From positions 1-64,000 of the forward strand of contig CACDQQ010000002.1 of assembly GCA_902555065.1 (NCBI GenBank): DNA of 64,000 bases, read 5' to 3'. This DNA is from an uncultured Pelagibacteraceae bacterium. Its GTDB lineage: Bacteria > Pseudomonadota > Alphaproteobacteria > Pelagibacterales > Pelagibacteraceae. The notes beneath the pieces are model-generated. The model was not told the origin of the DNA, did not search any database, and saw nothing but the letters and a program-made list of their open reading frames with translations. This document shows positions 24,702-34,036 of this stretch, piece by piece (position 1 is the stretch's first letter; each line of letters opens with the position of its first letter). A program made the translations under genes and the position numbers.

Positions 24702-25597
24702 CTCTTATTTAATAATAAAATTAGTACTCCTACTACAAATATAATTATCCCTAAAATTTCTGTAATTTTAACTTTTTCTTTAAACATATACTTTGAAGAC
24801 ACATAGCTAAATAATAATTCTATTTGGCCGATAGCTCTAACAAATGAAGATTGTATTAATGTAAAAGCATAAAACCAAGATAATGTTGCGAGAAATCCAG
24901 CTAACCCTGCTGTCAAACATTCATACTTGTTTTCATATAATTTTTTAAACTGCGACTTTTCAAATATAATTAAATAAATAGTAACTAATGTTGTTTGTAT
25001 AACTAGACCAAAAAATAGTGTTGCTATAGCTTTTTCAAAGTTATTACTAAAATTTTCCAATGTTAATGCTGCTGCTCTAAAATATACAACGCTTAAACCT
25101 AGGAATAGTCCTGCGGATAAACCAATTAAAGTTGTTTTTGAAAATAAGTTTTTTAGAAATAAACTTAAATCTTTAATCGATAGTATAATTACTCCAATTG
25201 TAGATACAATAATTCCTGTTATTCCAAATTTATTTAATTTGTCCCCTATTATTAAATATTCAAAAATTGCAACTTGAATAACTTCAGTCTTGCTCAATGA
25301 AGTTCCAACTACAAAATTAGCAAATCTAAATAAATAGAGTAAAACAAATGTAAAAATTATTTGGAAAATTGAACCTAATAATACGTTAAATATAAATTTT
25401 TTTTGACTAAGGATTTCAGGAATTACATTTAAGTCTTGAAAATACAAAAAAAATAAAATTGTCCCAAATGGTAATGCAAAAGCAAATCTTACATAGGTAG
25501 ATGCAATAGTTGATACTTTTTGATTAAGTTTTTTCTGTAAAGTTGATCTAAGATTTTGAAAAAAAGCCCCAGAAATAGCTACAATTATCCAATTCAT
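24698..25597 (-). CDS. EamA/DMT-family transporter
   Basis: This 299-residue protein with about ten membrane helices is in the two-repeat EamA arrangement (helices 1-5 and 6-10). C-terminal features such as LAGFLATLSWFYAFTLIQSS and IIIFVVGVLILL are typical of drug/metabolite transporters. It is the only minus-strand gene between 17163 and 30472 and has its own promoter region, shared divergently with the TRAP operon (75 bases). It may export amino acids or metabolites; the substrate is unknown. Its end overlaps the SMR gene on the other strand by four bases. Confidence 0.8.
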   Translation of the reverse strand: MNWIIVAISGAFFQNLRSTLQKKLNQKVSTIASTYVRFAFALPFGTILFFLYFQDLNVIPEILSQKKFIFNVLLGSIFQIIFTFVLLYLFRFANFVVGTSLSKTEVIQVAIFEYLIIGDKLNKFGITGIIVSTIGVIILSIKDLSLFLKNLFSKTTLIGLSAGLFLGLSVVYFRAAALTLENFSNNFEKAIATLFFGLVIQTTLVTIYLIIFEKSQFKKLYENKYECLTAGLAGFLATLSWFYAFTLIQSSFVRAIGQIELLFSYVSSKYMFKEKVKITEILGIIIFVVGVLILLLNKS

Positions 25598-25672
25598 TGA
25601 TGATTATTAATATTGTATTTAATTTTAAAGTCGACTTAAATAGTCTCATTTAACAAAAAAGAGGGAAATAAC

Positions 25673-26662
25673 ATGAAAATCTTTAAAAGAATAATATTTT
25701 CTCTAATTTTCGTTTCTTTTGCTAGTGCAAGTTTGGCAGAAACAAAAATGAGAATTACACTTCAATTACCATTAAAGGCTCACTTAGGTCAGAACCTTTT
25801 GGTATTTAAAAAAGAATTAGAATCAAGATCAGATATTAAAGTAGAGATTTACGACTCTGCACAACTTTACAAAGATAAAGAGGTTCCGCAAGCAGTAGGT
25901 TCAGGAGCGATCGAAGCTGGTGTTGCATCTATAACAAGATTTGCAGGAACTAATCCTGAAGTTGATGTTTTCTATCTTCCATTCTTATTTGACTCAGAAC
26001 AAAAAGTAAGAAAAGCAACTCAAGCTGGATCTGAGATAAGAGCTATCCTTGATCCTGCAATAGCAAAGACTGGAGCAGTTCCACTTTATTATCAAGCTTA
26101 TGGATCAGCAATAATGTTATCTAATGGTGGTCCGATGAAAACTCCGGCTGACTTTAAAGATAAAAAAATTAGAGTATTTGGAAAAACACTTGGAGCTTTT
26201 GTGAGTTCTTTAGGTGGTAAACCAGCATTAATATCTGGATCTGAGCAATATTTAGCTTACCAAAGAAATACAGTTGATGCAGGTATGACTGGTGTATCTG
26301 GTGTAAAATCTAGAAAATTATATCAAGTAATGGATACTTTAACAGTTACAAATCATGGCGATATCGAATTCGTTGTTGTTGCTAATGATAAATGGCTAAG
26401 CTCATTAACTCAAAAACAAAGAGACGCTATAGCTGAAGCATCAAAAGTAGCTGAAAAAGCTGTTAGAGATGACATGGCTAACATCGAAGCTGGCGCTTAC
26501 AAAGAAGCAAAAGCAAATGGAATGAACATTGTAAACCTAAGTGGTTCTGAAGTTTCTGCTCTTAAAAAAGCATCGTCATCTGTTATTGATGATTACATTT
26601 CTAGAACAGGTGGAGCTGGTGGAGTTGGTGATCAACTTGTAAAAGCTGCAAACAAACTTTAA
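25673..26662 (+). CDS. dctP: TRAP transporter substrate-binding protein
   Basis: This 329-residue periplasmic protein has a signal peptide (MKIFKRIIFSLIFVSFASASLA) and strong SD GAGGGAAA. The DctP signature region KKIRVFGKTLGAFVSSLGGKP (about residues 164-184) contains the Arg that usually clamps a substrate carboxylate, followed by QYLAYQRNTVDAGMTG. It delivers an organic acid to the DctQM membrane pair. A strong hairpin separates it from dctQ, which should make it more abundant than the membrane subunits. Downstream lyase and dehydrogenase genes suggest a small branched or hydroxy acid substrate. Confidence 0.92.
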   Translation: MKIFKRIIFSLIFVSFASASLAETKMRITLQLPLKAHLGQNLLVFKKELESRSDIKVEIYDSAQLYKDKEVPQAVGSGAIEAGVASITRFAGTNPEVDVFYLPFLFDSEQKVRKATQAGSEIRAILDPAIAKTGAVPLYYQAYGSAIMLSNGGPMKTPADFKDKKIRVFGKTLGAFVSSLGGKPALISGSEQYLAYQRNTVDAGMTGVSGVKSRKLYQVMDTLTVTNHGDIEFVVVANDKWLSSLTQKQRDAIAEASKVAEKAVRDDMANIEAGAYKEAKANGMNIVNLSGSEVSALKKASSSVIDDYISRTGGAGGVGDQLVKAANKL

Positions 26663-26674
26663 ATCGTATAAATA

Positions 26675-26698
26675 CCCCGCACTTAAGTGCGGGGTTTT
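26675..26698 (+). terminator. Strong stem-loop with T-run between dctP and dctQ
   Basis: CCCCGCAC and GTGCGGGG pair over 8 bp around TTAA, followed by TTTT. It lies 12 bases after the dctP stop and ends just before the dctQ ATG. It looks like an intrinsic attenuator that lets only part of the transcripts run on to the membrane genes. The 3' arm GCGGGG could also overlap the dctQ ribosome-binding region. Confidence 0.8.
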
Positions 26699-26701
26699 CA
26701 A

Positions 26702-27178
26702 ATGAATACCTACGACAAAATTGTAAAATATTCTGGCTATTTAGCTTCAGCGTTATTTATTATGATAGGCTTTATAGTTTCTTATGAAGTTATCATGAGA
26801 TACATATTTAATTCACCTACTATTTGGGTAAACGAAATTTCTCGATTTTTACAAATTTGGGCTACTTATTTAGCTTTAACTTATACTTTTCATAAAAATG
26901 ATTTTATCAGAATAACAGTTATATATGACAAAGTAGGAGATAAAGGAAAAAAGATATTAGATTTAATAAGTGCAATATTCATTTTAATTTTTAGTGGATT
27001 TGTACTTTATTATGGATGGTTAATTGCTTACGACTCTCTTAAAGTTGGAAGAACAAGCTCTACAATTTTAGATGTTCCATCCTTTCTTACAGAATTTGCA
27101 ATACCATTATGTTTTGCATTTTTGGTATTAAGAGTGCTTTTCGAAGTACCTAAATACATCAAAGATATAATTAAATGA
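26702..27178 (+). CDS. dctQ: TRAP transporter small permease
   Basis: This 158-residue protein has four helices and the family pattern FIVSYEVIMRYIFNSPTIWVNEISRFLQIW. ATG 26702 is chosen; a GTG at 26687 would place the start inside the hairpin. Only SD-like bases within the hairpin arm precede it, so folding may reduce translation. Its stop overlaps dctM by four bases (ATGA). With DctM it forms the sodium-driven membrane unit for DctP. Confidence 0.9.
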   Translation: MNTYDKIVKYSGYLASALFIMIGFIVSYEVIMRYIFNSPTIWVNEISRFLQIWATYLALTYTFHKNDFIRITVIYDKVGDKGKKILDLISAIFILIFSGFVLYYGWLIAYDSLKVGRTSSTILDVPSFLTEFAIPLCFAFLVLRVLFEVPKYIKDIIK

Positions 27179-28446
27179 CAGTAGCAATAATCTTATTTTT
27201 GTTATTTTTTGTGCTTTTTTTAGGAGTGCCAATAGCATTTGGTTTAGGTTCTATAGGATTGGGTTTAATGTTATTTGGAGATATTTCTCCTTTAATGATC
27301 CCACAAACTTTTTACAGTGTGGCAGATAACTTTATTTTATTAGCTGTTCCGATGTTTTTGATGATGTCTAATATATTATTAAAAGCAGGTGTTGGAGAAG
27401 ATCTTTTTAATTTTGCTCAAAGCTGGGTTGGAAATTTTCCAGGCGGTTTAGCAATAGCAACTATAGTTTCTTGCAGTATTTTTGCTGCTATATCTGGATC
27501 ATCAGTGGCTACTGCAGCAACAATCTCAACTGTAGCATTTCCTGCAATGATTAATAGAGGTTATCACAGAAACTTTACTTTAGGTATTTTGGCAGCGGGT
27601 GGAACTTTAGGGATTTTAATTCCTCCATCAATTCCAATGATTGTTTATGCATTTGTTGTTGAAGAGTCTGTACTAAGTATGTTTCTTGCAGGAATTGGGC
27701 CAGGAATAGTTTTAGCATTATTTTTTATTATCTTTTCAGTTTTTTACGTAAAATTTTTTAATAAAGAAGTTCAAAATGTATCCAGTACTTTAGAAGAAAA
27801 AATTAAGTACACAAAAAGAGGTTTGCCAATATTATTAATGGCCTTCATCATGCTAGGTGGAATTTATGCTGGAATTTATACACCAACAGAAGCAGGTGGT
27901 ATTGGTTTTTTAATATCATTTATCTATGTTGTGGCTAAAAAAAGATTAGATTTTAAAGGTTTTATCGAAGCTGGTTTGGAGACAATGAAAACTACAGTTA
28001 CAATATTTATAATTATTGCAGGAGCAAAAGTTTTTGGTAAAGCAATTTCTCTTTATAGAATTCCTCAAGATTTATCATCTTTCATAGTTACTAATATTAA
28101 TGAGACTGGTCTATTTATACTTGTTGTTTGTATTACTTTGTTAATCTTAGGATTTATAATGGAAACCCTTTCATTAATTTTAATTATGATGCCTATATTT
28201 TCGATTTCAATCGCTGCAATGAATATTGATTTAATTTGGTTTGGAATAATTTTTACTTTAATGATTGAATGTGCATTAATTACACCGCCAGTTGGACTAA
28301 ATATTTATGTTCTCCAAGCAATCGGTAAAGCAAAAATGTCAGAAATAGCTAAAGGTGTGATACCTTTTGTCATTATAATGTTATTTACAGTATTTGTTAT
28401 TTACTTATTCCCTGACCTAGCATTATATATACCTTTTAAATTATAA
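27175..28446 (+). CDS. dctM: TRAP transporter large permease
   Basis: This 423-residue protein with about twelve membrane helices is the transport subunit. Hallmarks are VPIAFGLGSIGLGLMLFG, GSSVATAATISTVAFPAM and the GGTLGILIPPSIPMIVYAF motif near residue 142. The second-half repeat ends CALITPPVGLNIYVLQAIG. It is coupled to dctQ by a four-base overlap and to the lyase gene by a two-base gap, so catabolic genes share the transporter mRNA. Confidence 0.93.
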   Translation: MTVAIILFLLFFVLFLGVPIAFGLGSIGLGLMLFGDISPLMIPQTFYSVADNFILLAVPMFLMMSNILLKAGVGEDLFNFAQSWVGNFPGGLAIATIVSCSIFAAISGSSVATAATISTVAFPAMINRGYHRNFTLGILAAGGTLGILIPPSIPMIVYAFVVEESVLSMFLAGIGPGIVLALFFIIFSVFYVKFFNKEVQNVSSTLEEKIKYTKRGLPILLMAFIMLGGIYAGIYTPTEAGGIGFLISFIYVVAKKRLDFKGFIEAGLETMKTTVTIFIIIAGAKVFGKAISLYRIPQDLSSFIVTNINETGLFILVVCITLLILGFIMETLSLILIMMPIFSISIAAMNIDLIWFGIIFTLMIECALITPPVGLNIYVLQAIGKAKMSEIAKGVIPFVIIMLFTVFVIYLFPDLALYIPFKL

Positions 28447-28448
28447 AT

Positions 28449-29324
28449 ATGTTTTCAAAAATAAAATCAAAAGATAAAGCAGAACAACTAAGACAATTAT
28501 TAAATGGACCAGAAATAATTGTAATGCCTGGATGCTTTGATGCATTATCAGCAAAATTAATTGAAAGAGAAGGTTTGAAAGTTGGTTTTATGTCTGGCTT
28601 CAGTGTTTCATCAACAAAACTTGGTATGCCGGACACGGGTCTGATTTCCTTTTCTGAAATGGCAGATCAAGTAAGAAATATATGCAATGCAACATCAATT
28701 CCAATAATATTTGATGGGGATACTGGATATGGAAATTCAGTGAACGTATTTAGAACTGTAAGAGGATATGCGGATGCAGGAGCAGCTGGTGTGATGATTG
28801 AAGACCAAAAGTGGCCAAAAAAATGTGGTCACACAAAGGGCAAAGATGTTGTCGATCTTGATGAGGCAAACTCAAGAATTAAAGCTGCGGTGGATGCAAG
28901 AGAATATGGAAATAAAGATATCTTAATAATGGCAAGAACTGATGCCATAGCAACTAGAGGATTAGATGATGCAATTAAAAGAATGCAATCATTTTCAAAA
29001 CTTGGTGTTGATATTTTATTTATTGAAGCTGTTAAAAATAAAGAAGATATGAAAAGAATTATCAAAGAAGTTCCAGGTCATCATATGTTAAATTTGATCG
29101 AAGATGGTGAAACCCCATTATTAGAAATTAATGAAATAGAGGAAATTGGTTATAAAATTGCTGTAATGCCTCTAACCCTAATGAGTGCATCAGTAAAAAC
29201 GATGCAAGAATGTTTGAATAATATGAAAAATAAAGTTTATAATAAAAATGTTTCTAAATTTTCAGACTTAAGAGATATAGTTGGCTTCAACGAATATTAC
29301 GATATTGAAGACAAATATAAATAA
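28449..29324 (+). CDS. Isocitrate lyase/PEP mutase-superfamily lyase
   Basis: This 291-residue protein is of the PEP mutase/2-methylisocitrate lyase group. Metal and substrate residues are visible in FDGDTGYGNS (D89, D91) and MIEDQ (E118). The catalytic loop WPKKCGHTKGK carries C126, which distinguishes true C-C lyases from the phosphonate mutases. It would cleave a 2-hydroxy (alkyl) di- or tricarboxylate to succinate- or propionate-type products plus a keto acid. Candidates include 2-methylisocitrate or 2,3-dimethylmalate lyase; sequence alone does not decide. It is in the TRAP operon, so its substrate may be related to the imported acid. Confidence 0.85.
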   Translation: MFSKIKSKDKAEQLRQLLNGPEIIVMPGCFDALSAKLIEREGLKVGFMSGFSVSSTKLGMPDTGLISFSEMADQVRNICNATSIPIIFDGDTGYGNSVNVFRTVRGYADAGAAGVMIEDQKWPKKCGHTKGKDVVDLDEANSRIKAAVDAREYGNKDILIMARTDAIATRGLDDAIKRMQSFSKLGVDILFIEAVKNKEDMKRIIKEVPGHHMLNLIEDGETPLLEINEIEEIGYKIAVMPLTLMSASVKTMQECLNNMKNKVYNKNVSKFSDLRDIVGFNEYYDIEDKYK

Positions 29325-29545
29325 TGTTTCCAAAAAAATTTTCTAAAATTCTTTTCGTTTTTTTTATGGGTTTAGGAATGAGTTTGTTAATGACCCTAAT
29401 TATTACATTTATAAATACAGGTTATGATGAATTTTATTATAAAAGATTTTTCAAAGCTTGGTCTATTAGTTTGCCAGTTGCATTAGTTGCAACGACTTTT
29501 GTTGCACCATTGGTTAATAAATTAGTTGAAAAAATTACTAAATAG
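29324..29545 (+). CDS. DUF2798 small membrane protein
   Basis: This 73-residue protein has two helices: LFVFFMGLGMSLLMTLIITFI and a second around RFFKAWSISLPVALVATTFVAPLV. The second pattern is the DUF2798 signature. No function is known for the family. Its ATG overlaps the lyase stop as TAATG, so it belongs to the TRAP operon. It may assist membrane assembly or transport, but nothing in the sequence proves it. Confidence 0.8.
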   Translation: MFPKKFSKILFVFFMGLGMSLLMTLIITFINTGYDEFYYKRFFKAWSISLPVALVATTFVAPLVNKLVEKITK

Positions 29546-29557
29546 AGAGGATGTCAT

Positions 29558-30472
29558 ATGAGTGAAAATATAGCTTTTATAGGAGTTGGTAATATGGGAA
29601 ACCCAATGGCCTGTAATTTAAAAAATGCTGGGAAAAAAGTTAAGGTTTTTGATGTTTCTAAAGAGATGATTGATAAAGCCATTGAAAATAATCTTGATGT
29701 TGAGAAGGATTTTGGAAAGCTAATCAATAGTGAAACGTCTGTTGTAATCACTATGCTGCCTGAGGGTAAACATTCGAAAGAAGTTTATTTAAAAGAAAAT
29801 GGTATTCTAGATAAAGTTTCTAAAAATTGTCTACTAATAGATTGTTCAACAATCGATATAGATACTTCTAAAGAAATAGGAAAAAAAGCAAATGAAAAAG
29901 GTATTAAGATGATTGATGCACCAGTAAGCGGTGGGGTGATGGGTGCACAAAAAGCAACTTTAAATATTATGGTCGGTGGATCAAATGATGCATTTAATCA
30001 AGCTTTACCTATTTTAAAATTAATGGGTAAAAACATATACCATGCTGGAGAAATAGGAAGCGGAAACGGCGCAAAAATTTGTAACAACATGTCTCTTGGA
30101 ATAACAATGATTGCTGCTTCAGAGTCATTAATGTTAGCAAGAAGATTGAATATAGATTTAAAGAAAGTTCATGAAATTATGAAAAATGCCTCTGGAAATA
30201 GCTGGCCTATTTCAGTTTATCCACCCTTACCTGGATTAATTGAAGGAACTCCATCTAACAACAAATATAAGCCTGGCTTTTCTGCAGGTATGATGAACAA
30301 AGATTTAAAACTTGCAAATGAATGTGCTAAAAATGCAAATGCATCTACTCCATTAGGAGAGATGGCATTAGAAATATATTCAAAGTTTTGTGAAGATGGA
30401 AATGGTTCGAAAGATTTTTCCGCTATATCAAAAGTTATTGGTGGAGATGCTTGGGATTATCCAATAGAATAA
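29558..30472 (+). CDS. 3-hydroxyisobutyrate dehydrogenase-family protein
   Basis: This 304-residue beta-hydroxyacid dehydrogenase has the NAD(P) site GVGNMGNPMA at the N-terminus, the substrate motif DAPVSGGVMGAQKATLNIMVGG, and the catalytic Lys in GNGAKICNNM (about residue 172). SD GAGAGGA precedes it. Family members oxidise 3-hydroxyisobutyrate, tartronate semialdehyde or similar. It ends the TRAP operon, with the lyase two genes upstream, so it could act on an intermediate of the same route. A second paralogue lies at 44273. Confidence 0.88.
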   Translation: MSENIAFIGVGNMGNPMACNLKNAGKKVKVFDVSKEMIDKAIENNLDVEKDFGKLINSETSVVITMLPEGKHSKEVYLKENGILDKVSKNCLLIDCSTIDIDTSKEIGKKANEKGIKMIDAPVSGGVMGAQKATLNIMVGGSNDAFNQALPILKLMGKNIYHAGEIGSGNGAKICNNMSLGITMIAASESLMLARRLNIDLKKVHEIMKNASGNSWPISVYPPLPGLIEGTPSNNKYKPGFSAGMMNKDLKLANECAKNANASTPLGEMALEIYSKFCEDGNGSKDFSAISKVIGGDAWDYPIE

Positions 30473-31033
30473 TTACCAAGAAGAATTTGGACTCTCCAAA
30501 AATTTTAACTCATCTGTTGTAGATTTTCTCCCCATAACTTTATTTCGATGAGGATATCTATGAAATCGTTTAATTGCAGCGGTATGATCTTTCCAAAATT
30601 TTTTTATCTCATTATAGTTTGGATGATTAGATAAATAGTTATCCAACAATTTATATGCTCTATCATGATCTATAACTTCTTCACTGTGAATGTATGGCAA
30701 TAGCATGAAAAAACGTTGATATTCATCCATTTGATCAAGATACCCGTTATAGACTGCATCATTTACAATCAGTCTTGCTTTATGATCAAACTCAAAAGCT
30801 TTTTTATCATCTCTATATAAATTTCTTGAAAATTGATCCAATAAAATAACTAAAGCTAGAGTGCTTAATGGTTCATCTTGCCAATCATCATATTCATTTA
30901 AAGTAGCTTTTTCATGATCATCTTTGAATTTGTCTCTAATCAATTGATCAAAATTATCATCTCTTTTAAATCGCTTTTCAACGACCATATCATCAAACCA
31001 AAAATCTAATATTGCTTTGGCTCTATCATTCAT
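30473..31033 (-). CDS. DUF924 family protein
   Basis: This 186-residue protein has the DUF924 pattern ILDFWFDD at the start, LVILLDQFSRNLYRDDKKAFEFD in the middle and MLLPYIHSEE later. The fold is an all-helical TPR-like one; no function is established. The ATG at 31033 overlaps the CMD gene end by eight bases; a TTG at 31045 is a less likely start. It is the last gene of the peptide-ABC operon, and its stop meets the HIBADH stop of the opposite strand with no gap. Confidence 0.85.
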   Translation of the reverse strand: MNDRAKAILDFWFDDMVVEKRFKRDDNFDQLIRDKFKDDHEKATLNEYDDWQDEPLSTLALVILLDQFSRNLYRDDKKAFEFDHKARLIVNDAVYNGYLDQMDEYQRFFMLLPYIHSEEVIDHDRAYKLLDNYLSNHPNYNEIKKFWKDHTAAIKRFHRYPHRNKVMGRKSTTDELKFLESPNSSW

Positions 31034-31418
31034 AAACTTTGTCAACTTTTACCTGATATGATTCAACAAGTCTGTTAGTTTCATTTGCCATTGCAACAAC
31101 TGCAATAAGTTCGCTTAACATCTCTGTAGTAGCACCTTTAGATTTAGCAGCGATACTGTGAGATTTAATACAATACTCACAACTATTTGTCATTGAAACT
31201 GCTACATAAATAAGCTCTTTTGTCATTTCATCCAAAGCACCTTTTTTCATCACTTGCTGTATAGAAGTCCAAGTTCTCTCTAAAGTTTCTGGATTGTTGG
31301 CTAACATTTTCCAAAAATTGTTTATGTAGTCTGTATTTCTCTTCTTTTTAATATCTTCAAATACCTCTTTTACCTTTCCTGTAGCATCAGCTTCTTCAAT
31401 CATATTAAAAACTGCCAT
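31026..31418 (-). CDS. Carboxymuconolactone decarboxylase-family (AhpD-like) protein
   Basis: This 130-residue helical protein has the AhpD-like CxxC-xxxH motif in TNSCEYCIKSHSIAAKSKG (about residues 74-92), which supports peroxidase-linked disulfide chemistry rather than lactone decarboxylation. A strong SD (GGAGGTG) precedes the ATG. It follows the ABC ATPase stop by nine bases, so it is expressed with that transporter. The family is often involved in oxidative defence; the direct partner is unknown. Confidence 0.85.
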   Translation of the reverse strand: MAVFNMIEEADATGKVKEVFEDIKKKRNTDYINNFWKMLANNPETLERTWTSIQQVMKKGALDEMTKELIYVAVSMTNSCEYCIKSHSIAAKSKGATTEMLSELIAVVAMANETNRLVESYQVKVDKVYE

Positions 31419-31427
31419 TTCACCTCC

Positions 31428-33110
31428 TTAATTGTAAATTGTTTCTATTTTAGGCATTAATCTTAATAATTCCTTAGTATATTCATGATTTGGATTTTTA
31501 AACAACTCTTCTGTCTCAGAAACCTCACATAGTTTTCCATTCCTTAAAACTCCAATGTCATCACACATTTGTCTTACAACTGGTAGATCATGACTTATAA
31601 AAAGTATAGTTAAATTAAGTTGTTCTTGTAAATCTTTAAGTAAATTTAGTATTTGAGCCTGGATACTCACATCCAAAGCAGATGTTGGTTCATCACAAAC
31701 TAACAGTCTTGGTTTTGTTGCTAACGCTCTTGCAATAGAAATTCTTTGTCTTTGCCCTCCCGAAAACTCATGCGGATATCTTTCAGCTGAAGACTTAGAT
31801 AACTCTACCGAGTCTAAGAGATCATTTATATATTCATTTAATTCATTAGAGCTAATATTTGCATCATGTAACTTTATAGGTTCAGCAATGATATCTTTAA
31901 CTTTAAGCCTACCATTCAACGAAGAGTATGGATCTTGAAATATCATTTGAATTTGTTTTCTGAATTTAAGTAATTTTTTGTTACTTTTTATATTATTAAT
32001 ACATACATCATCAAAATAAATTTCACCTGAAGTGGGTTTAAATAAATTAACAATCATTTTTGCAATTGTGGTCTTTCCACTGCCACTTTCACCAACAAGT
32101 CCAAAAGATTTTCCTTCTTGTATATTAAAAGAAACAGTATCAACTGCTAATACATTATTTTGAGATTTTTCTGTAAAAAAACCTTCATTAAAAGTTTTAG
32201 AAAGATTTTTTATTTGAACTAAATTTTTTTTTAAAATTTCTCTTTTATTCCATCTGTTTAAAATTTTTAAATTAATATTTTCCTGGTTATTATTTTCTTT
32301 CTCTATAATTTTAAATCTGGATATCTTTTTATTTGTGGGAGGAACAGAACTAACTAAACTTTTTGTATAAGTTTCTTTTGGTTCTGTTAATATTTGCTTT
32401 GTTGTTCCCAATTCTACCAAATTACCATTTTTCATTACAGCAACTCTATTGGTAGTCTCTGCTATAACTCCCATATCATGTGTAATTAATATAACTGCTA
32501 AATTTCTTTCTTTAGTCAGCTTTTTGATAAGTTCTAATATTTGTGATTGTATTGATACATCAAGTGCAGTTGTGGGCTCGTCTGCAATTAACAACTCTGG
32601 TTCACAACACAGAGAAAGCGATATAACAACTCTTTGTCTCATGCCTCCTGAAAATTGATGAGGATAATCATTAAATCTTTTTTCAGCATCTTTTATACCT
32701 ACTTCTTTTAAAAGATTTATTGATTTTTCTTTTGCTTCTGAGTTACTGAGGTTTAGATGCGTTTGGATTGTTTCAATAAGTTGTTGTCCAATTGTTAATA
32801 TAGGATTTAAAGACGTCTGGGGATCTTGAAAAATAAATCCAATTTTTTTTCCTCGTAAACTTAGAATATTTTTTTTATTTTCATGAATATTTATGTCACT
32901 TAAATAAATTGATCCTTTAGATACTTTCCCTGGTTCGTCAATTAAATCAATTATTGCATTTGCTACAGTGCTTTTTCCAGACCCAGATTCCCCAACTAAT
33001 CCTACAATTTCTCCTCTTTTTATCTCAATATTAATATCTTTTGCAGCATGAACCGTCTCTTTTCTCAATTTATAATCCACGCTTAAATTTTGTATTTTTA
33101 AAAAATTCAT
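31428..33110 (-). CDS. Dipeptide/oligopeptide-type ABC transporter ATPase, two domains fused
   Basis: This 560-residue protein carries two full ATPase domains. Domain 1 has Walker A GESGSGKSTV and signature FSGGMRQRV; domain 2 (from about residue 290) has Walker A GESGSGKTTI and signature FSGGQRQRI. Both have Walker B and the H-loop (LITHDMG, FISHDLP). This is the fused DppD-DppF form (GsiA/YejF-like). It powers the permeases encoded upstream, whose gene overlaps by four bases. The imported substrate may be a peptide, opine or nickel-like complex; the family does not decide. Confidence 0.92.
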   Translation of the reverse strand: MNFLKIQNLSVDYKLRKETVHAAKDINIEIKRGEIVGLVGESGSGKSTVANAIIDLIDEPGKVSKGSIYLSDINIHENKKNILSLRGKKIGFIFQDPQTSLNPILTIGQQLIETIQTHLNLSNSEAKEKSINLLKEVGIKDAEKRFNDYPHQFSGGMRQRVVISLSLCCEPELLIADEPTTALDVSIQSQILELIKKLTKERNLAVILITHDMGVIAETTNRVAVMKNGNLVELGTTKQILTEPKETYTKSLVSSVPPTNKKISRFKIIEKENNNQENINLKILNRWNKREILKKNLVQIKNLSKTFNEGFFTEKSQNNVLAVDTVSFNIQEGKSFGLVGESGSGKTTIAKMIVNLFKPTSGEIYFDDVCINNIKSNKKLLKFRKQIQMIFQDPYSSLNGRLKVKDIIAEPIKLHDANISSNELNEYINDLLDSVELSKSSAERYPHEFSGGQRQRISIARALATKPRLLVCDEPTSALDVSIQAQILNLLKDLQEQLNLTILFISHDLPVVRQMCDDIGVLRNGKLCEVSETEELFKNPNHEYTKELLRLMPKIETIYN

Positions 33111-34036
33111 TTTTTCAATTTAGGATTAAGTGTATCTCTCATCCAGTCTCCTAATAGATTAATGGAAAAAGCTAAAACAACCAAGAATATTGCTGGGAAA
33201 AAGGTAATCCACCATTCACCAGAAAATAAAAAGTCATTTCCAAGTCTAATTAAAGTTCCTAAAGAAGGAGTAGTTGGAGGAACGCCAACACCCAAGAAAC
33301 TCAGTGTAGCTTCAGCAATGATTGCTAGTGCAAGACCTATAGTTCCAATAACAAGCACAGGTCTCATTATATTTGGAAGAATATGCTTAAACATTACTAT
33401 AAAATTAGAAACTCCAATGATTGTTGAAGCTGAAACATAATCTTTATTTTTTTCAACTAAAGTTGCTGCTCTTGATACTCTTGCAAACTGTGGCCATTCT
33501 GAAATACCAATTGCAAAAATTAAAACATATATTGCCATCTCGTCATGAAGTTCTCGTGAAATTATACCTCGAGCAATACCATCAACCAGAAGAGCCATCA
33601 AAATACTTGGAACTGTTAACTGAACATCAGTTAATCTCATAACAATCATTTCATACTTGCCACCAAAAAAACCAGCCGTAAGACCTAATCCAACTCCTAA
33701 AATTAAACTAAATAAAATTGCTGAGAAACCAACTATTAAAGATATTCTAGATCCATAAAGAATAGTCGATAACATATCTCTTCCTTGTCCATCAGTACCA
33801 AGTAAAAATTCTACTTTTCCTTCACTAGTCCAAGATGGTGGAGTGAATGCATCCATTAAAGATAAAGAAGATGGATCGAATGGATTATAAGGTGTGATAA
33901 ATTCTACAAAAAATGAACAGAAAAATATTATTGCTAATAAAATCGATGAAACTATTGCTGTAGGAGATTTTATAAAACTAAAATAAATTTCACTATCTTT
34001 TATTTTATCCCAAGTTGTTAAATCTTTATTATCCAC
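33107..34036 (-). CDS. Peptide-type ABC transporter permease (DppC-like)
   Basis: This 309-residue inner-membrane protein has an N-terminal OppC-type segment and a permease domain with about five to six helices. The EAA-like loop near residues 204-224 reads KNKDYVSASTIIGVSNFIVMFKHI, and the C-terminal GVGVPPTTPSLGTLI is diagnostic of DppC. It overlaps the DppB-like gene by eight bases and the ATPase gene by four. It forms the pore with DppB. Confidence 0.92.
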   Translation of the reverse strand: MDNKDLTTWDKIKDSEIYFSFIKSPTAIVSSILLAIIFFCSFFVEFITPYNPFDPSSLSLMDAFTPPSWTSEGKVEFLLGTDGQGRDMLSTILYGSRISLIVGFSAILFSLILGVGLGLTAGFFGGKYEMIVMRLTDVQLTVPSILMALLVDGIARGIISRELHDEMAIYVLIFAIGISEWPQFARVSRAATLVEKNKDYVSASTIIGVSNFIVMFKHILPNIMRPVLVIGTIGLALAIIAEATLSFLGVGVPPTTPSLGTLIRLGNDFLFSGEWWITFFPAIFLVVLAFSINLLGDWMRDTLNPKLKK

